64,000 bases of DNA from Cryptomeria japonica. Its lineage: Eukaryota; Streptophyta; Pinopsida; Cupressales; Cupressaceae. Location: NCBI RefSeq assembly GCF_030272615.1, contig NC_081415.1, forward strand, positions 629,033,240-629,097,239, given 5' to 3'. Under the pieces are notes generated by a model. The model had not been told where the DNA came from, searched no databases, and was given only the letters and a program-made list of their open reading frames with translations. Both the position numbers and the translations under genes were made by a program. Shown in pieces: positions 22,798-36,699 of this stretch (positions are counted from its first letter, which is position 1; each line of letters starts with the position of its first letter).

Positions 22798-25630
22798 ATT
22801 TGCATGTATATAATTATATATTTATATATAAATATATTTTATATAATAGAGATTATATAATGAATAGACCATAGTATTTTTTATTTCAGGTATGTATAAG
22901 TTTCCTAAATGCAAAAGTCAAATAGATGGATTATGAAAAATACTGATTCACTTAACAACAAAAGTAAAGTAATTAAACTGTATATAAATAATGCCAGTGT
23001 TTAATAAATCCTAACTTCAACTATATAAATGACTAAATTTAATAAATTTACCAGCAACTAAATCAATCTAGATTTTATTTAAATAAAACTATAATAGATT
23101 ATGATTTTCATTTTCTGCAATAAATAAATTGACAGACTTTGCAAATTCTACAACAACTATTTAAATGAAAATTTTTAATAATTTTAACAACTAAATATAG
23201 CTATAATTTATTAATCTAGAAACCTTAGAGATGGCTATAAAATCTTTGCTCTTATTTTCTACAAATTAAAAAAAAAGATACAATCACAGATAAAATAAAT
23301 TCACATAATTAAATAAAATGACTTTTACATTTTCCTAGATTGATCTAAATGCTTTTATTTTCAGCCTCCTACATGCATGCAAATCAAATTCATTTCTTTC
23401 CTAATATTTGTGTTTAAATGCATAAAAGGAATAAATAAATCTCTTTCTTATCAAAATATCCTAAAACACAACAATGATATCTCCCAGAAATTTAGAAAAC
23501 TAAACCAAAGATACTTCTTTCTTTTTTGCAGTATTGCATGAATAAATATTACATAACTTTAAACATATTCCCAAGTCTTTATAGTCACTTTACAAGTAGG
23601 TCTCTCCTTTCAATTAAGTGAGGACTTTCAAATAACATTAATTATATTTACAACATTTTTCTACCACATCTACTTGTCCTGCTATTTTCTTCTAACAACC
23701 TGCAATTAAATCAAAAGCTATGACCATGGAGAGCTCACCTCCCAGCCTAGGCTAACTGGTAGCCACCCTCGAGCTTGGAGAACCAAGCCCTAGATAGGTA
23801 ACACACATGCAAACACAAAAGACAGAAAATACACAAACTCAAACACAATCCCAACCCAGGCTACACTGCACCACACATTTGTGATGTCTTTTCAAGGGTG
23901 GTAGTGGACCAAGTACCCTGAGGAGACTGCAAGTATGGAAAAATATATAGCCACCTCATGGCAACCAAATACATCAAGTATAACAACCCCATATTCCTTA
24001 TGCCCCCCCAAGGTATTCATGTCTTATTTCCCTCCTTATGACCCCCAATGCATAAACAAGCCATGCAGCAAGGGTCACATAAAATCCCTTGTGATCACTC
24101 TCATAACGAGAGCCTCTCACTTGAGGGTTGTCACGTCTACCACCCACAAGACCATCCTCTCTCCCAAGAGTAGGAGGTCTTGATTACTCCCAAAACACAT
24201 AAATTGCATAGGCACAAAACACCAAATAAATTTCCAAGAAATACATGCACCAAAAACTAGTCTTTTACACAAGCATTTCTTTCAAAACATGCAATAAGAA
24301 AACATTACAAGAAAAGTAAAACCAACCTTAAACTGCCCAAATGTATGCTAGTTTTGTTGAGGATGAGCAGCCCAATTCCACAAGTCTTTTCTTTCCACCC
24401 TTAGCCAAATTCTAAATCCCAAATCTATCTTTTTCTTTTCAAAAATCTTTTGTCTCCAAAAATGGAGAGTGGGTGATTACCCACTAATTTTCTGATTCTT
24501 GCTTAAGAAGCCCTTTGTGAGAGTTTTCACAAGTTTCTAAAAACTAAAAAGGAAGGTAAGGTAAAATGGGAAAGGGAACTCTCATTCGAAAAGGAAGGTT
24601 TGCAACTTAGTTCAAGTCTTCTAATTTCAATTTTCGTACAACTTAGAAAAGTCACTTTTTAGGGTGTCTAAAAGGTCACATGGGAGTAGAAACTTGCCTA
24701 AAATTACCCTTAACCCTTAGGTATACCTTATGGGCTTTAGAAAACCTTATTAAACTACCCCTAGGTGTCCATTTAACCATTTTTTAACCCCTCTGAAGTT
24801 TATTTTCGGGTCAAACCTATGTTGACCATCCCAAAGATTCTTTACCCAAGGCATTTATGGAATCACATTACATTGATTGAAAAAGCTATAGTTAAACAAT
24901 TCCCTCCAAGAGACAAATTTAAAAACTCAAACATAAATCCACACATGTGTCAAGTGACACAAGAAAATACTTTTACAAAATTATACATGAAATCGTGTCT
25001 CTTGTTGGATTTAAATAAATCAATTAAATAACATTTAACACACACACATCATTGACTATTATGAATAAAATACGACACAAACGAGGTGTTGTCTCTCCAA
25101 ATAGACAAACCCTAGTTTTACTAACATACATAGATCTAGGTTTGGTTCTCCGTTAAATTTCCATGGTCACATGGATAACTTCTTGTGCATCTCAATTACA
25201 CATTAGTAACTTCAAATAACCTCATATAATATAAAACACAAGAATAATAATACACATCAAACACTTGCATACAATTTACATTTGAACAATTTAATACATC
25301 TTATATCCAAGTAATTTCTCATAAGCAATTATCCTAATTCTCATAATTTTGATCCACACATAAAACATACATCCTATTTCTATCATCATAGTAAAGTCCT
25401 GCAAATTCAATAACGACATTTATCACCGCAAATTCATCCTATTCAAAAATCATGTAGTGTTCTATATCATAAAGCATATAAATAAAGCATCAACATATAG
25501 CAATGTTATCCAAATCATGGAATCATATAAGTTCTAAATCCATAATGCATAAAAATAAAGCATCCATAATAGTCTCAACATAAAACCCACTGAAATGTCA
25601 GACTGAGTCGGGGTGGGGCCTCACATTTAA

Positions 25631-28443
25631 TTCATTCTTTTCATCTCTTTCTTGATCAAATCTTCACATCAGAGAATTGAAAGCAATTTGGGAGTTTAAC
25701 TTGACACTTTCATGTGTCTCCACTACAAGTTCTATAGTCTGCATAGCATAATCTCCAGGTTGAATATTATCCATATTCTTGTTTGAAGATGGCACCATAA
25801 CCTTAGCATATTTCCTTTTTGTAGTTGAATCCACTAGTACTTGAGAAACATTCTTTGGCTTTTTAGTAATTTTGGATTTGGGAGGAGCCAATTGTTCAAA
25901 ATCAAATTCATCTAGTGAAATTACCTGTTTCTTTCTTTTGGGTGCTAATACATCCATCCATGGTGGTAGTTCTATATTAGTGGATGGAGTTGTGGCCTCC
26001 TTTTGAATATTAAACAGTATCTGAGGAACATTCTAACTTGAAGTTACGATAGTTGTAGATGAAATCATTGGTATCAAGGCTTCTGTGTCCAGTGGTATTT
26101 CAACTGATGTAGACATAGTAGCTACTATTGGAAAGAACTATGTATGGAAATGTTGATGGTGCACTAGTGGTAACAACAATACTCATGCAGAGTGGAACTT
26201 CAGCTAAGATTGGTGTGGAAGGTAAGGGCACCATCTGTTGTTCTACAAATGCTTGCTCCATAGTTTCAGTAAAATCCAAAATTGAAGATTCAATAGTGGA
26301 TGAGGGAATATCATCCAAACTAGGGAGATTAGACAATGTAAAATACTGTTGATCACTCTCCCATTGTGGTATTACCATATTCAACTCTTCATTATTATAT
26401 TCCTCTTCTTCTTGATCTAAATCAGATTCAATAGAATGAATAATAACATGTGTATGAGTTGATACCTATGAAGTGGTGGGAGTATCGCTCTCACCTTGAT
26501 GAACTAGTTCTTCAACCTGTGTTTCCTTTTCAAGAGGAATTTCTCCTTATTCTGGTTCCTTTTCTTTCTCAATTTCTTCAATAACTTGTTGCTCTAGCTC
26601 CTTTGTTTGTGTCTCTTGTACTACTGAAGAAGATTCACCTTTCTTAGAACCTTTGATTGTGAATTTAATTTTAGGTCATTTTCCTTATATTGTGTCGAAG
26701 GGGTTGATGGTGGTTCTTGCACATCTGCTTTGCTTTTGGTCCTCATTTTAGTAGTAGCTATTTTACCAACTAGACCATCACTGTTATTATCATCACCAGA
26801 ATTAGCAAGAAGTTGTTTCATTCTGATCTTCTTCTTTAATAACCATGCATTAGTATTGGCCAAAATAGGAGCAATTCTTTGAGTAATGGATGTACTTTCC
26901 TTTTTTGACCATGGAACAAGTGGCAATGGGGAATCGACAATCTTCCTTTCAAAATAGATTTGGTCTACTATGTCATCGATATCCTCCATGGTCATGAGGA
27001 TTTTAGCCAAATCCATATTTTCAATTTGCTCCAATGTAAGGCAACTAAAATTCATCTTCCTCACACCCTCTTCATCCTGACAATCAACCCATACATCTTC
27101 AAACCTGTATACATGAGTACAACTTATTTTGAGTTTATTTTTCATTCCATGAAAATCAAAATTATTTCGGGCTTTGAATATCCTCATAGTGTTCCATTGC
27201 ATCTCTTCTTCCATATTCTTGGCCTTTTGATTGGTCATAACTGAATATCAGCCAATAGCTTCTAGAAACTTCAAGCCAATCTTATGAGCTTGTGACTACT
27301 TTTCATGTACATAGATCAATTGTTGACATAACTCCATAAGTATAACCTTATCAGATGGATACCTTGCCAAAATGAAAGGTTCACCTATGAAACATCCTAT
27401 GTGGATGTAAGTGAATGTGGGAAATTGGAGAAAGACACAAACAAAATGAGAAACCTTACTGTATGCTGCTTCTGAGAGTCTCTTCTTCTATAAGTCCTTA
27501 TCAAACATACATTTCCATATAGAAAAGAAGGCATCATTGACCCTTCTGAAATGACTTCCTTGATTATTGATTGTGAGTTGATCATAATAATTACAAACAA
27601 GCACCAACCTCATGTCACCCTCTGTAGACAAACCGGGATATTGCCTCATAGAGGTGGCTGCGTACACAAGGTATGAGGTCATGTAGAACTTCAATGTTAT
27701 TTTGACCACTTTCAATTGTTCACAAAGTGCATCACTGATCTACACACCCCAATCTATCTTGGTAGCTTCCTTTCTGATTATGTTCATATAATAACACATT
27801 CAATTTTGAAAATAATGAGAATCTTTTAAAACCTTTACTCATGCCATCATGGTAATCATATCATTATATTCCTTGTTGAAATCACTTCTATGAAAATACT
27901 TTGGCCATCTTGAATTCGTGGAATTCCTAGCAAAAGAGAGAAAAACTGTATTAATCATTTTCTTACACTTTGCTTCATTTTTCTCAAAATATTCTTTAGT
28001 ACTCTCTTGAGTAATGTGAGAAACTTCCTCAACTGGAGAGCCCTTGAATACACTATTAAAGAAAACATTGTCTAATGTCATAACAATATTCTAGTCGACA
28101 TCCTTTACTTATCTTGTATTTGGATCAAAATGATCCACCACTAAAAGTACAAAGTCTAGATCATGAGCTACAACTGGGAAGAAAGCATATTTGTGCAGCT
28201 CTGATTTGATCAGACTCAACATGTGTGAAGGATCTTTCTCAACTCGATCAATGAATTCCTGCATATTAATATGATCACTTTCTATATCCCTTATCTCCTT
28301 GACATTGGAGTCAACTGAGATTTCTAGATACATGTTCAGGTATTTATCATACTTGTACTTCATCTTTTTTACCGATGGCTTGTTTGGTGAGGATTCTAAC
28401 TAACTTGAGGAAGGTTCTGATTTTCCTTGAGCAGGCTTTGACA
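25631..28443 (-). pseudogene. Element B LTR-borne ORF, N-terminal part (nonsense-broken)
   Basis: From an ATG at about 28443, one frame covers 28443-26621 with stops only (for example near 28400, 28106, 27836, 27485, 27290). A short frame-shifted part (26384-26100) follows, then the original frame again at 25957-25664. No named domain is recognised. Visible features are a helical, charged N-terminal half, DIDDIVDQIYFERKIVDSPLPLVPWSKK in the middle, and a basic nuclear-type patch (APKRKKQVIS, SKITKKPKN). It lies upstream of PBS and gag in sense orientation, as in element A. It is interrupted at 25626 by solo LTR C. Confidence 0.55.
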
Positions 28444-28620
28444 TTTGTAAAGTACTGCATCCAACACCAAGGATTAGCGTTTTGAAAATCATCATCATCA
28501 GAAATTTTTTTTTTATCAACTGGATCAAAAATTTGGAGCTAAACTACACTTGGGAAGAATATTGTCAAAAACATGCAGGTCAGAGCAAAAAGTACGACAA
28601 GTCAATTAGAAACAAAAATT

Positions 28621-29730
28621 CGCACATTGGACTTTAAAGCCCGATGTGCAGGGGAAAAACAACCTTCATTGCATATCAAACTTTAAAGTCCAATGTGTAG
28701 GTGGGAAGAACCATATTTGCATATCAGACTTTAAAGTTTGATATGCAATGAACAACATGCAAAGATAATATGCACATCGGACTTTAAAGTCCAATGTGCA
28801 AGGGAAAAGAAATAGATGACATGTCGGGTTTTAAAACCCGACCTATTAGCTGAATAAAACATAAAGGTTGACAAGTCAGGCTTTAAAACCTGACATGTCA
28901 ACTAGACAAAACATGAAGTGTTAACATATCGGACTTTAAAGTCCAATATGTAAACAAAAAGAGCGCACATTCTGCTAACATGCCGGGTTTTAAAACCCAA
29001 CTTGTTAGCAAAGCAAATAGCATCTCCTGCATGTCAGATTTTAAAATCTGACACGCAAAAAAGGGAAAAATAATGATAACTCACATGTCAGGGTTTGAAA
29101 CCCGACATATGAGGGAAGAAAAGGAAGAAGGAAGAAGAAATTAGGGCATCAAATTTTAAAATCCGACATCCCTAATCTCTGCAAAAAACACCAAAAACAA
29201 TGATGCCCAACTAAAAATCCTATCCAAAGAAAAAAACCACATGCATAAGAACAAGAAAATCTTGAAAATAATAAAACCCTACCTCGAAAATGTTGAACAA
29301 CAAGAAGAAGGAATTCAATGGCACAATCAAGGGCAAACCGTAAAATGAGAGCTGAAGAGCACGCAAAAGGTAACTATCAAGCTAATAATGAAATTAACAA
29401 TGACTAAAACTAAATAAATAACCCCTCAAAACATTATTAATGATGACATTAATGATAATGTGGGCCATGCATGTCAAACTTTAAATTTTGATGTGCATGA
29501 AGAACTCCTTGCAAGTCGGACTTTAAAGTTTGACATGCATCTTTTACTCGGCGAGACCACACATCGGACTTTAAGTACTATTTGCAGTCTGATTCCCCTG
29601 CAGGTCGTACTTTAAAGTTGGATCTGCAGGGAAAACTTGCAAAATATTACACATCAAACTTTAAAGTCCGATGTGCAGTTTCACCCTAAAAGCGCCCTGT
29701 AGGTTGAACTTCAAAGTATCACCTACAAGA
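28621..29730. repeat. Array of about 17 palindromes with TTTAAA core
   Basis: Each unit is a 28-36 bp inverted repeat centred on TTTAAA, for example arms TGCACATCGGACTTT / AAAGTCCAATGTGCA at 28771-28800. Others are at about 28622, 28671, 28719, 28818, 28868, 28921, 28974, 29029, 29080, 29142, 29466, 29508, 29557 (degenerate), 29597, 29649 and 29697. The outer arms differ between units (GCACAT, GCATAT, TTGACA, GCTAACA, TTAGGG, CCCTGCAG, CTCACAT) yet pair within each unit with about 1-4 mismatches. Spacing is about 30-60 bp, with a gap at 29176-29465. The array precedes the element B ORF. Confidence 0.92.
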
Positions 29731-29739
29731 AAAACTACA

Positions 29740-30385
29740 AAATCTAACAACTCAAAAAAAATGACAAAAACCAATGACGAAAAGTAAAAAGCCACTAACC
29801 GATGAAGTCGATCAACCTTTCCCGGAGGACGTGAGATACGAAACAAACTAGTTTTATAGGGTTGCCTTGTGATTTTAGCCATGCTAAAGTCGAGGACAAC
29901 AAAGTGTAAAATTTTAATTACTTGTTTCAGATCTGATTTCTATTTCAAAATTGCAATTCAAATCTATCTCTTTATTCTGAAAATTCAGTGGTTAAATCAT
30001 AAACCCTAATTTATAAGATTCTTCAATTTTCAACCTTTGACCACAAGTTTGACTGATCTAGACATCTCCAAATCGGTTGTTTTTTTGGATTCTGCATTAA
30101 AGTTATAATTTCTATCATCCCTAAAAATTTTGAAAAAAGTTGGCCAGATCAAGTGCACTTTCGCCATGGTCCTCGACTTTTTTCCCAAAATTTTGGGAGA
30201 AGGAATTGACTGTATTTTTCTACTCAAATCTAGAAAATTAGCGTACTTTATCACTTTTAACACTCTCTAACGTCAAATACAAATTCAAAATTCATCACAT
30301 TCAAATCTTACATTGATTTTCATAAAAGGTCCTAATTTTAGATCTTCTTTTCTAGCAAATTCAGATTTCAATTTAGAGACTTTCA
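29740..30385. other. Junction region between elements B and D
   Basis: No gene is supported. A near-repeat of a 'GTCCTCGAC' word occurs inverted at about 29891 and direct at about 30169. Somewhere here element B's outer LTR end meets the truncated 5' side of element D, but I could not place the break. Confidence 0.4.
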
Positions 30386-31800
30386 ATGTCAATTAATAAA
30401 TTGGATTTACTTTCTCTTTCACATATGATTATATTATCTTTTGCATATATTTACTACAATCATGTGTTGGATAAGAGTTTCCTTCATGTCTTGTTGCTCC
30501 TCTTTATTCATAGCACTTGGTCATATTGTGTTATTAGGATTTCCAAATTATTTTCTTTTCAATTAAATCTCAAAGCTTTCATGTATCATTTATGTTGCAA
30601 TATGGTGATGTTGTTCACAAATTGCATTTTATATGTTAATCACTTTAAAGCTTTTTTTTATCCTAAACCTAAGTATCCTAACCTTTGTACCTGTCCTAGG
30701 ATATCTTGTGTGGATGAGATGAGACCTAATGCTTTAACCAATGATTGCTCTAAAAAAGAGAAAGCATTGGAATGTAACATGGATCTATTTTCTTCTCATA
30801 CACATACCCTTGAGCAAGGGGAGAAAAATCAAAGCATCGACATTCTTACATCTTTAGATCTTCCTTATTCTCCTAAGACCTATCTTCAACATCAAAGTAT
30901 ATGTAGGGAGGATGCTGTCATGCATTTTATTCACGACCTTTCCCCTCGCATAGAAATAACTAAAAATGAGCTTTTAGATGATGAAGATGTTCTTCCCCAA
31001 TCTTCCAAAAAGGATAAGCTTGATAAAGGAAAAGAGTTTGTCATTTCACATGATACTCCTCCTTCATCTACAAATCCTTTTCTTCCTCCTTACACATCAG
31101 ATTTCAAAGAAATTCATGATCTTGTTCCTCCATCTAGTCAATTTCAACATTCTTATAGCCATGGCTTTCATATAATTACAAAACAAGGCTTTAAAGGACA
31201 AGGAATTGGGAAATTTGAGCATGGAATTCATGTCCCTATAAATCCTCCTGCACAAACTACTACAAGAGGCCTAGGAAGTGGTACCCCTCTTTCTATGGAC
31301 AAATTCCTTAGGCTTCAAAACCTTATAGAACATCTTCAAAGACAACAAATCAAAAGAGCCCGTAAGAATGCTTCTTCTTCCAAGCATCCTTTTTGTTCAT
31401 TCCATCAAACCCATGATCACAATGCTGATGATTGCCCTGATTTTAAAAAAATTATTCAAGACGGCATAATAGTGGCAAAATTAGAATTATGGATAATGAA
31501 ACTTCTTCTAACAAACCCTCTCCTTTATGTCAAGATGATAATTACCATCCTGACAGATTACCTGCAAGAATCTATTGGAGATTGAAATATGACAAGAACA
31601 TTTCCTTTCCTTCTCAAAATAAAAATAAAAATCTTAAGCAAGTGAAAGGTATTGAATATTACATTTTTTATGATTCATATTCACATTCTCTTAGAAAATG
31701 TTATGCATTTAAGAAATTTGTTCAAATGCAATATGATCTTGCACAAATTTCTCTCACAACAGATCTCATTGTATTTCTTAGTAAAAACATAGTGCCTTAG
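30386..31800 (+). pseudogene. Element D gag/pol fragment with G-patch and zinc knuckle
   Basis: The main frame (30386-31585) has a hydrophobic N-terminal third that may not be genuine coding. It then has a G-patch-like segment at about residues 250-300 (GFHIITKQGFKGQGIGKFEHG...RGLGSG) and a knuckle-like CSFHQTHDHNADDCPDFKKII. Plant gypsy polyproteins often have a 'C-x2-H-x3-4-H-x4-C' motif of that form. A frameshift near 31480 moves the continuation to the frame ending at 31800 (PDRLPARIYWRLKYDKN). G-patch modules bind nucleic acids or helicases and occur in some retroelement polyproteins. It probably belonged to a gag-pro region. Confidence 0.6.
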
Positions 31801-31991
31801 CACTTCTTTTCCCTTCATGTTGCTCTTCACCCTATGACATAACTAGCTCATTGAACAAGATCTCTTTATCATTGGAGGTGGTATTGTTTCAATTTTGCAT
31901 ACTTTAGGGCAGCAACATGAAGTCGATTTTTCTTCTTTTTTCTATGCACTTGTCTTTGTCTTTGTCTTTGTGCATTATTCATTATTAGATT

Positions 31992-32798
31992 TGTTAGGAT
32001 TCCCACAGATACTGAGAGGGGGGGGGGTGAATCAGTATCTAATTGGTTAATAGATTTTCTTAACTTAAAACATGCAGAGCATATTAATACTGTGTACCGG
32101 TAAGTAGAAAGTAATGCAATAAATAGAGATAAAATCAATCACATGAAAAACACACCATAACAAAAGGATTTAACGAGGAAACCCGATGTGGGAAAAACCT
32201 CGGTGGGATTTGTGACCCACAATATTCACTTACTGGCCAATAAGAGAATATTATTGCTACAAGAGGGGCCTGCACATGCAGGAAGACCAACTGCCTAGAG
32301 CTCACTGCTCAAATACAAAAATGGGAAGTCTCACTGACTTACAAAATGGATTATATAAATCCGATGTCTTGTACTACTTCAAAATAGCATCTATAATGCC
32401 AGATCCAGTACCGGTTTCTACTCTGCTTCTTACATAAACCCTTAACCTATAATTCTCATAATAGATCTATCTTATTTCACCTAATTATATTCCTCTTGCT
32501 TACTTACAAATGTTCTACAATGATCTCTCTTATATAAGAGTCATTTTACAACTTGCCAAGCCGGCTTACAATGATTTTACAAATAATAAACAAAATATAT
32601 TACAACAGAAATCTTGTCGGCCTCTGTGTCGGTATGCTACCTTCACTGCCGGTCTCGGTGATCTGTGTGCCAGTGTAGAGTCTAATCTTGCTAGTGTTGG
32701 TGAACTACCTTGCTAGTGGCATAGGATTGTAAGGTTGCCATCAATGACAAAACCTTCAATCACCTACAATGTCTTATTGGAGTGTGCATATGCCAACA
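31992..32798 (-). repeat. 3' LTR of copia-1
   Basis: It matches 37779-38561 throughout with a few small indels (807 versus 783 bp). A G-run hairpin (minus C-run) lies at 32008-32040 with arms AGATACTGA / TCAGTATCT. Confidence 0.95.
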
Positions 32799-32810
32799 AT
32801 CTCCCCCTTT
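32799..32810 (-). promoter_or_regulatory. Polypurine tract of copia-1
   Basis: The minus strand reads AAAGGGGGAGAT directly before the LTR start TGTTGG. This is the expected plus-strand DNA primer site. A similar CTCCCCCTTTGGCATCAATG block occurs again at about 32943. Confidence 0.9.
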
Positions 32811-33153
32811 GGCATTGATGGAAACACTCATGAGAAAATTTCAAAAGTGTATTCAAAACTTGTAATCCAAAAATGTGTACCAAAAATATATCAGCTCCCC
32901 CTGAATAGATAAGTCTTTTGCAAATTATTTTCTCATACTACTACTCCCCCTTTGGCATCAATGACAAAGGTTGTCAAGGTGTCAATAGAGTTGTAGTATT
33001 TTTGTCTCAACCTTGTAACTGGGTGGTTACAATTTGAAAAAGATCCGCCAAAACCAAATTTATGCTTTCCATAAACTTCTTACTGTCTTTTATTGCTACC
33101 TCTATTCTTTGAACTGTACCGGTGAGGTGCTGCATATGCTTTGTCGATGTTTC

Positions 33154-36100
33154 CTATCCTTGTACTAATGCCTTAGATATTTCCTTTCTCAAGGATGCTA
33201 GATAGTCCAGTCTTGGACTTAGTCTTAGTCTCATATTTTTAGCCTTGTTTATTATTCTCTCCTTTTCTCTCTCTAGCATTAGTAGTTCTACCTCAAAACT
33301 AGTTATCTTTTTCTCAAAAACTAATAATGTATCAGGTGAATTAACAAAATTGTCTGCAAGTTTATTTATTTCTTCTTGTACCTTGCTCATTTTCTTATCT
33401 ATGTCAACTATTAAGAAGTTTGTCTTGCAAGTGTCTTTGTACAAAGTTTTAAATTCCTTCAATGAGTTGCATAGTTCCGGTAGAAGTGTGTCAAATTCCC
33501 TAGTACACTTCTTTATTTGATTCTCAAAGAATTTTTGTTTTTCAATTTCCAACCTGTCTTTGAATGCCTGTTCCTTTATTTGTTCAACTGTCACTGTGTT
33601 GCCAATAATATACTTCGACAAAGTGTCAAGTTGACTCAAAGAATCCTTATTATCTATGTTGCATTTTGGAGCTATCATCTTCAAAATTGGGATTGTGTCA
33701 TCTATAGCTTTATAAGCTTGTGAACTACAATCAGTTATTTTCTTCAAAGAATCTAAACGAACTTCAGTGACATTGGTTGATTTATAACCTATTGAGGAGG
33801 AACCAACATTTTGAATTCTGTCGGTGGAGGAAGTAATCATGCTTGTAGTGACCTCTGGTAGGTCAGTCTGTGTTTCTATTTCCTTAAGCAAGGGTTTTTG
33901 TTTCTCTCCCGTTGCTAGTGGCACTATTTCCACATGAACTTGTTCCTGTTCCAGAGCCTGTTGCTCTGCTTGTTTCTCTATCTGTGTCTCTGTCTTCCCA
34001 TCAGTCGGTTTACCTTCAGTGTTAACAATGTTGTCAACTACTGGTGGCTCATTAGCCATGTCAGTCTTACCAGTTGTGTCCTTGTCTATCATAATGTTGA
34101 CCTTTTGAGTGTCAACATCCACTATGTATAGTACCTCAAGATTAGGATTAGTATCCTCTTGTGATACATCCATACTTTCATCTGTTGGTTGGTCTTATGT
34201 TGTTGTTATCGGTGGAGTAATCAAAGGTAGTGGGGATAAGTTATCTTTTATTTTGATACTAGGAGGTCCACCAACCTTTCCTTTACCCTTATCTTTGTCT
34301 TTCCGATAGACTTTGATAGGCTTGGGGTTCCTATATTCTTCTTGCTTTTCTTTCTCCACAAGGAATATATCCCATCCATTTTTTTGTTTCTTCTATTACC
34401 TCATTTACTCTTCTTGCGATTAGTGCAATATGCCAGTGTGCAGTAGAGAATACTGACCAGTTGGCCTTTGCAATCAAATCATCTATTTCTTTTGGAGAGT
34501 TGACTGGGTAGACAACAAGTAATTTTTCAATTTTGATTTTCTTGTCAAGTTCTACAACATATTGTCTTCTTGATTCTAGTCTCTTGAATAATTCATCTGG
34601 TAGTTCATCTACAACTTGCATCAAAAACTTCTTATAGATATCCAGGTGTAAAATGACACTGTTTTCAACTTGCTCTTTCTCATTTGCTAATAGTGTATCA
34701 TATAATTTTTCTATGTTCTTGAGATTTCCTTCTTCTATGATTTCATCCAATAGTTTGTCAATTGGAGAAATATTATGTTGAGTCCTTTTCTTCTTAGGTG
34801 TTATGTTTTTCTTTGGGGTTGTCTTCTTTACCAGAGACCTCACTGCCTGTTGTTTTTGTCTAGTTCTTCTAGGCGAGGGTGTGGATACTGGTGAAGATTG
34901 TCTTTTCCTTACAACTCTTTTAAATTCAGCTGGCTTGTCACTCTCTGAAGAAGATGCTACCAGTGACAGGTGAGTTTTTGGTTGTTGTTCCTGTATCTCA
35001 TCTTTAGCGATACCAGTTTGTTTCAGTACATCTTCTTTTATAGCCTTGGCCTGCCTTGAACCTCTTCTCACAGTTGCTTCTACTTTCTTTACTTTCTTCT
35101 TAGATTGAATTTGGCTTTCAATGGTCTCAACACTACCAAATACTTCTTCCTTAGGTTCATTTGGTGCTTCCAGAAGAGCTTTTGCATATGTTTAAATGAT
35201 GTGGTCATCAGTCTCATAGCCCATTTCAGTAACCCAAATTGTTCTTGGGATAACTGCTTCCATCCAAATCTCATCCTTTTTAATCACAAAACATATATCA
35301 TCCTTGTATTTGTTAACAATTTCCTATGATAGTCTGATTCTTTTGTTCATTCTGGCCTTTAGTGCTTGAAAATACTCAACAATATACTTTTCCTTGTTTT
35401 CACCCATGTTGTTAAATAAGTCTGATAATTGTTTTCCTACCGGTATGTCAAATCCAAGATTCTTGTTGCCTATATCGGGCACCTATTTGGTTATATGTAG
35501 CATTAAGCATACAAGTAAATTACCAAATCTAAATGTTCCTTTCTTATCCTTCTTGATCTTCCCTAAATTGTCAATCAATTCATCCTTTAGCCATTCACAT
35601 ACATCAATTTTCACATTTTCTTTTACCATATCATGTGCACTTTTTATGCATAAACTGGAAACTGAGTTAAGTCTGTTTGCATGTGTTGCTTTGTATCCTA
35701 AAATTATGCTAACAAATCTCACATTTATGTCAGTCACATCATTAACCCGTAGAGACCTTCTGTCGGATGTTGCACTAGTTAGGTTCATTACCAGGTCGTT
35801 TGAGAACTTCTTTGTTTTGTCTGGTCTGCTATTGGTAAAGGGTAACCCTGTTATAGCTTTCACCACTTCCTTGGTAATTTCATGGATTGAATCAAGCCAA
35901 AAGAATGCACCATGTACTCTGCTCAATACTATCCTAATATCTTCCTTGGGGAAATCCAGAATGCTGAGAATTTCTGTGAATCCTAGGGTTTCAATAATTT
36001 GGTGTTTAGGTTTTACTTTACTAGAATCATCATAGATGACATATTTGTACATGTTCTTGATTTCTTCATCTCCTAATTCTTCTATATGGCAAGGGATATA

Positions 36101-36270
36101 GATTATAGGGTTTTCTACATAAACAACTCCTTTGGGAATTTGGGAAAAAGAACCTACATTGTCATCCTTTTTGGCTATCTCGGGAACTAGCTGAAATACG
36201 GGCCTAGGTTGTTTGATTACCTTGACTATAGTAGGGTTTGCTATGAATTTAGGTACAGAGGAGGATGTCA
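33154..36270 (-). pseudogene. Copia-1 extra ORF (about 1,000 codons, nonsense-broken)
   Basis: From ATG 36270 (MTSSSVPKF) one frame runs to 34331 with three stops (about 35480 TAG, 35323 TAG, 35191 TAA), all one transition from Gln. A single shift leads into the last segment, 34173-33154. The first 260 residues look globular (CHIEELGDEEIKNMYKYVIYDD, LPFTNSRPDKTKKFSNDLVM). The middle is basic (RRTRQKQQAVRSLVKKTTPKKN). The last third is strongly helical and Lys/Glu-rich. No named domain is recognised. It lies 3' of gag where pol should be. It is reminiscent of the element B ORF in composition, but I cannot claim homology. Confidence 0.6.
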
Positions 36271-36699
36271 TGATTATAAATACCTTTTTCTGCCTTAGGA
36301 AGGATTGATTGCTAAAGTGCTTTGGCTCTTTGCTCAAAATGCCTTAGCTCTAGAGATTTCATGCTCTTCGAATGTTTGAATGCTCGGTGAAGTAAAATGG
36401 AGCCAAAAACATTCATTTATAATGTCAATTTGCCAACTACCACATTCAATGCATGTCAATTAAGTAATCATTTAACATATCTGCCAGTATAGAAGTAATT
36501 TCAACTTCTTACCATCAACCCAGGGAATAATAGCATATGTCTCATTGATTGCCAAACCCTCAAAGAAATTTCTTCAATTTGATGAAGAGACTTCTACTGG
36601 TGGAGTGCTACTCTGTTCTGCTGGTGGAGTGTTGCTTGGTTCTACCAGTGGAGTAGTATTCCTATCCACATTCAGTTCTAATTTCCTGATCCATTGTTT

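Noticed and set aside
28621-29730. CRISPR-like array
   Set aside because: The units are palindromic with varying arms, spacers are irregular low-complexity plant DNA, and there are no cas-like genes. The context is a plant retroelement.
30386-30700. Membrane protein in the N-terminal third of the D ORF
   Set aside because: The hydrophobic stretch has no supported start and probably reflects T-rich non-coding leader translated by chance.
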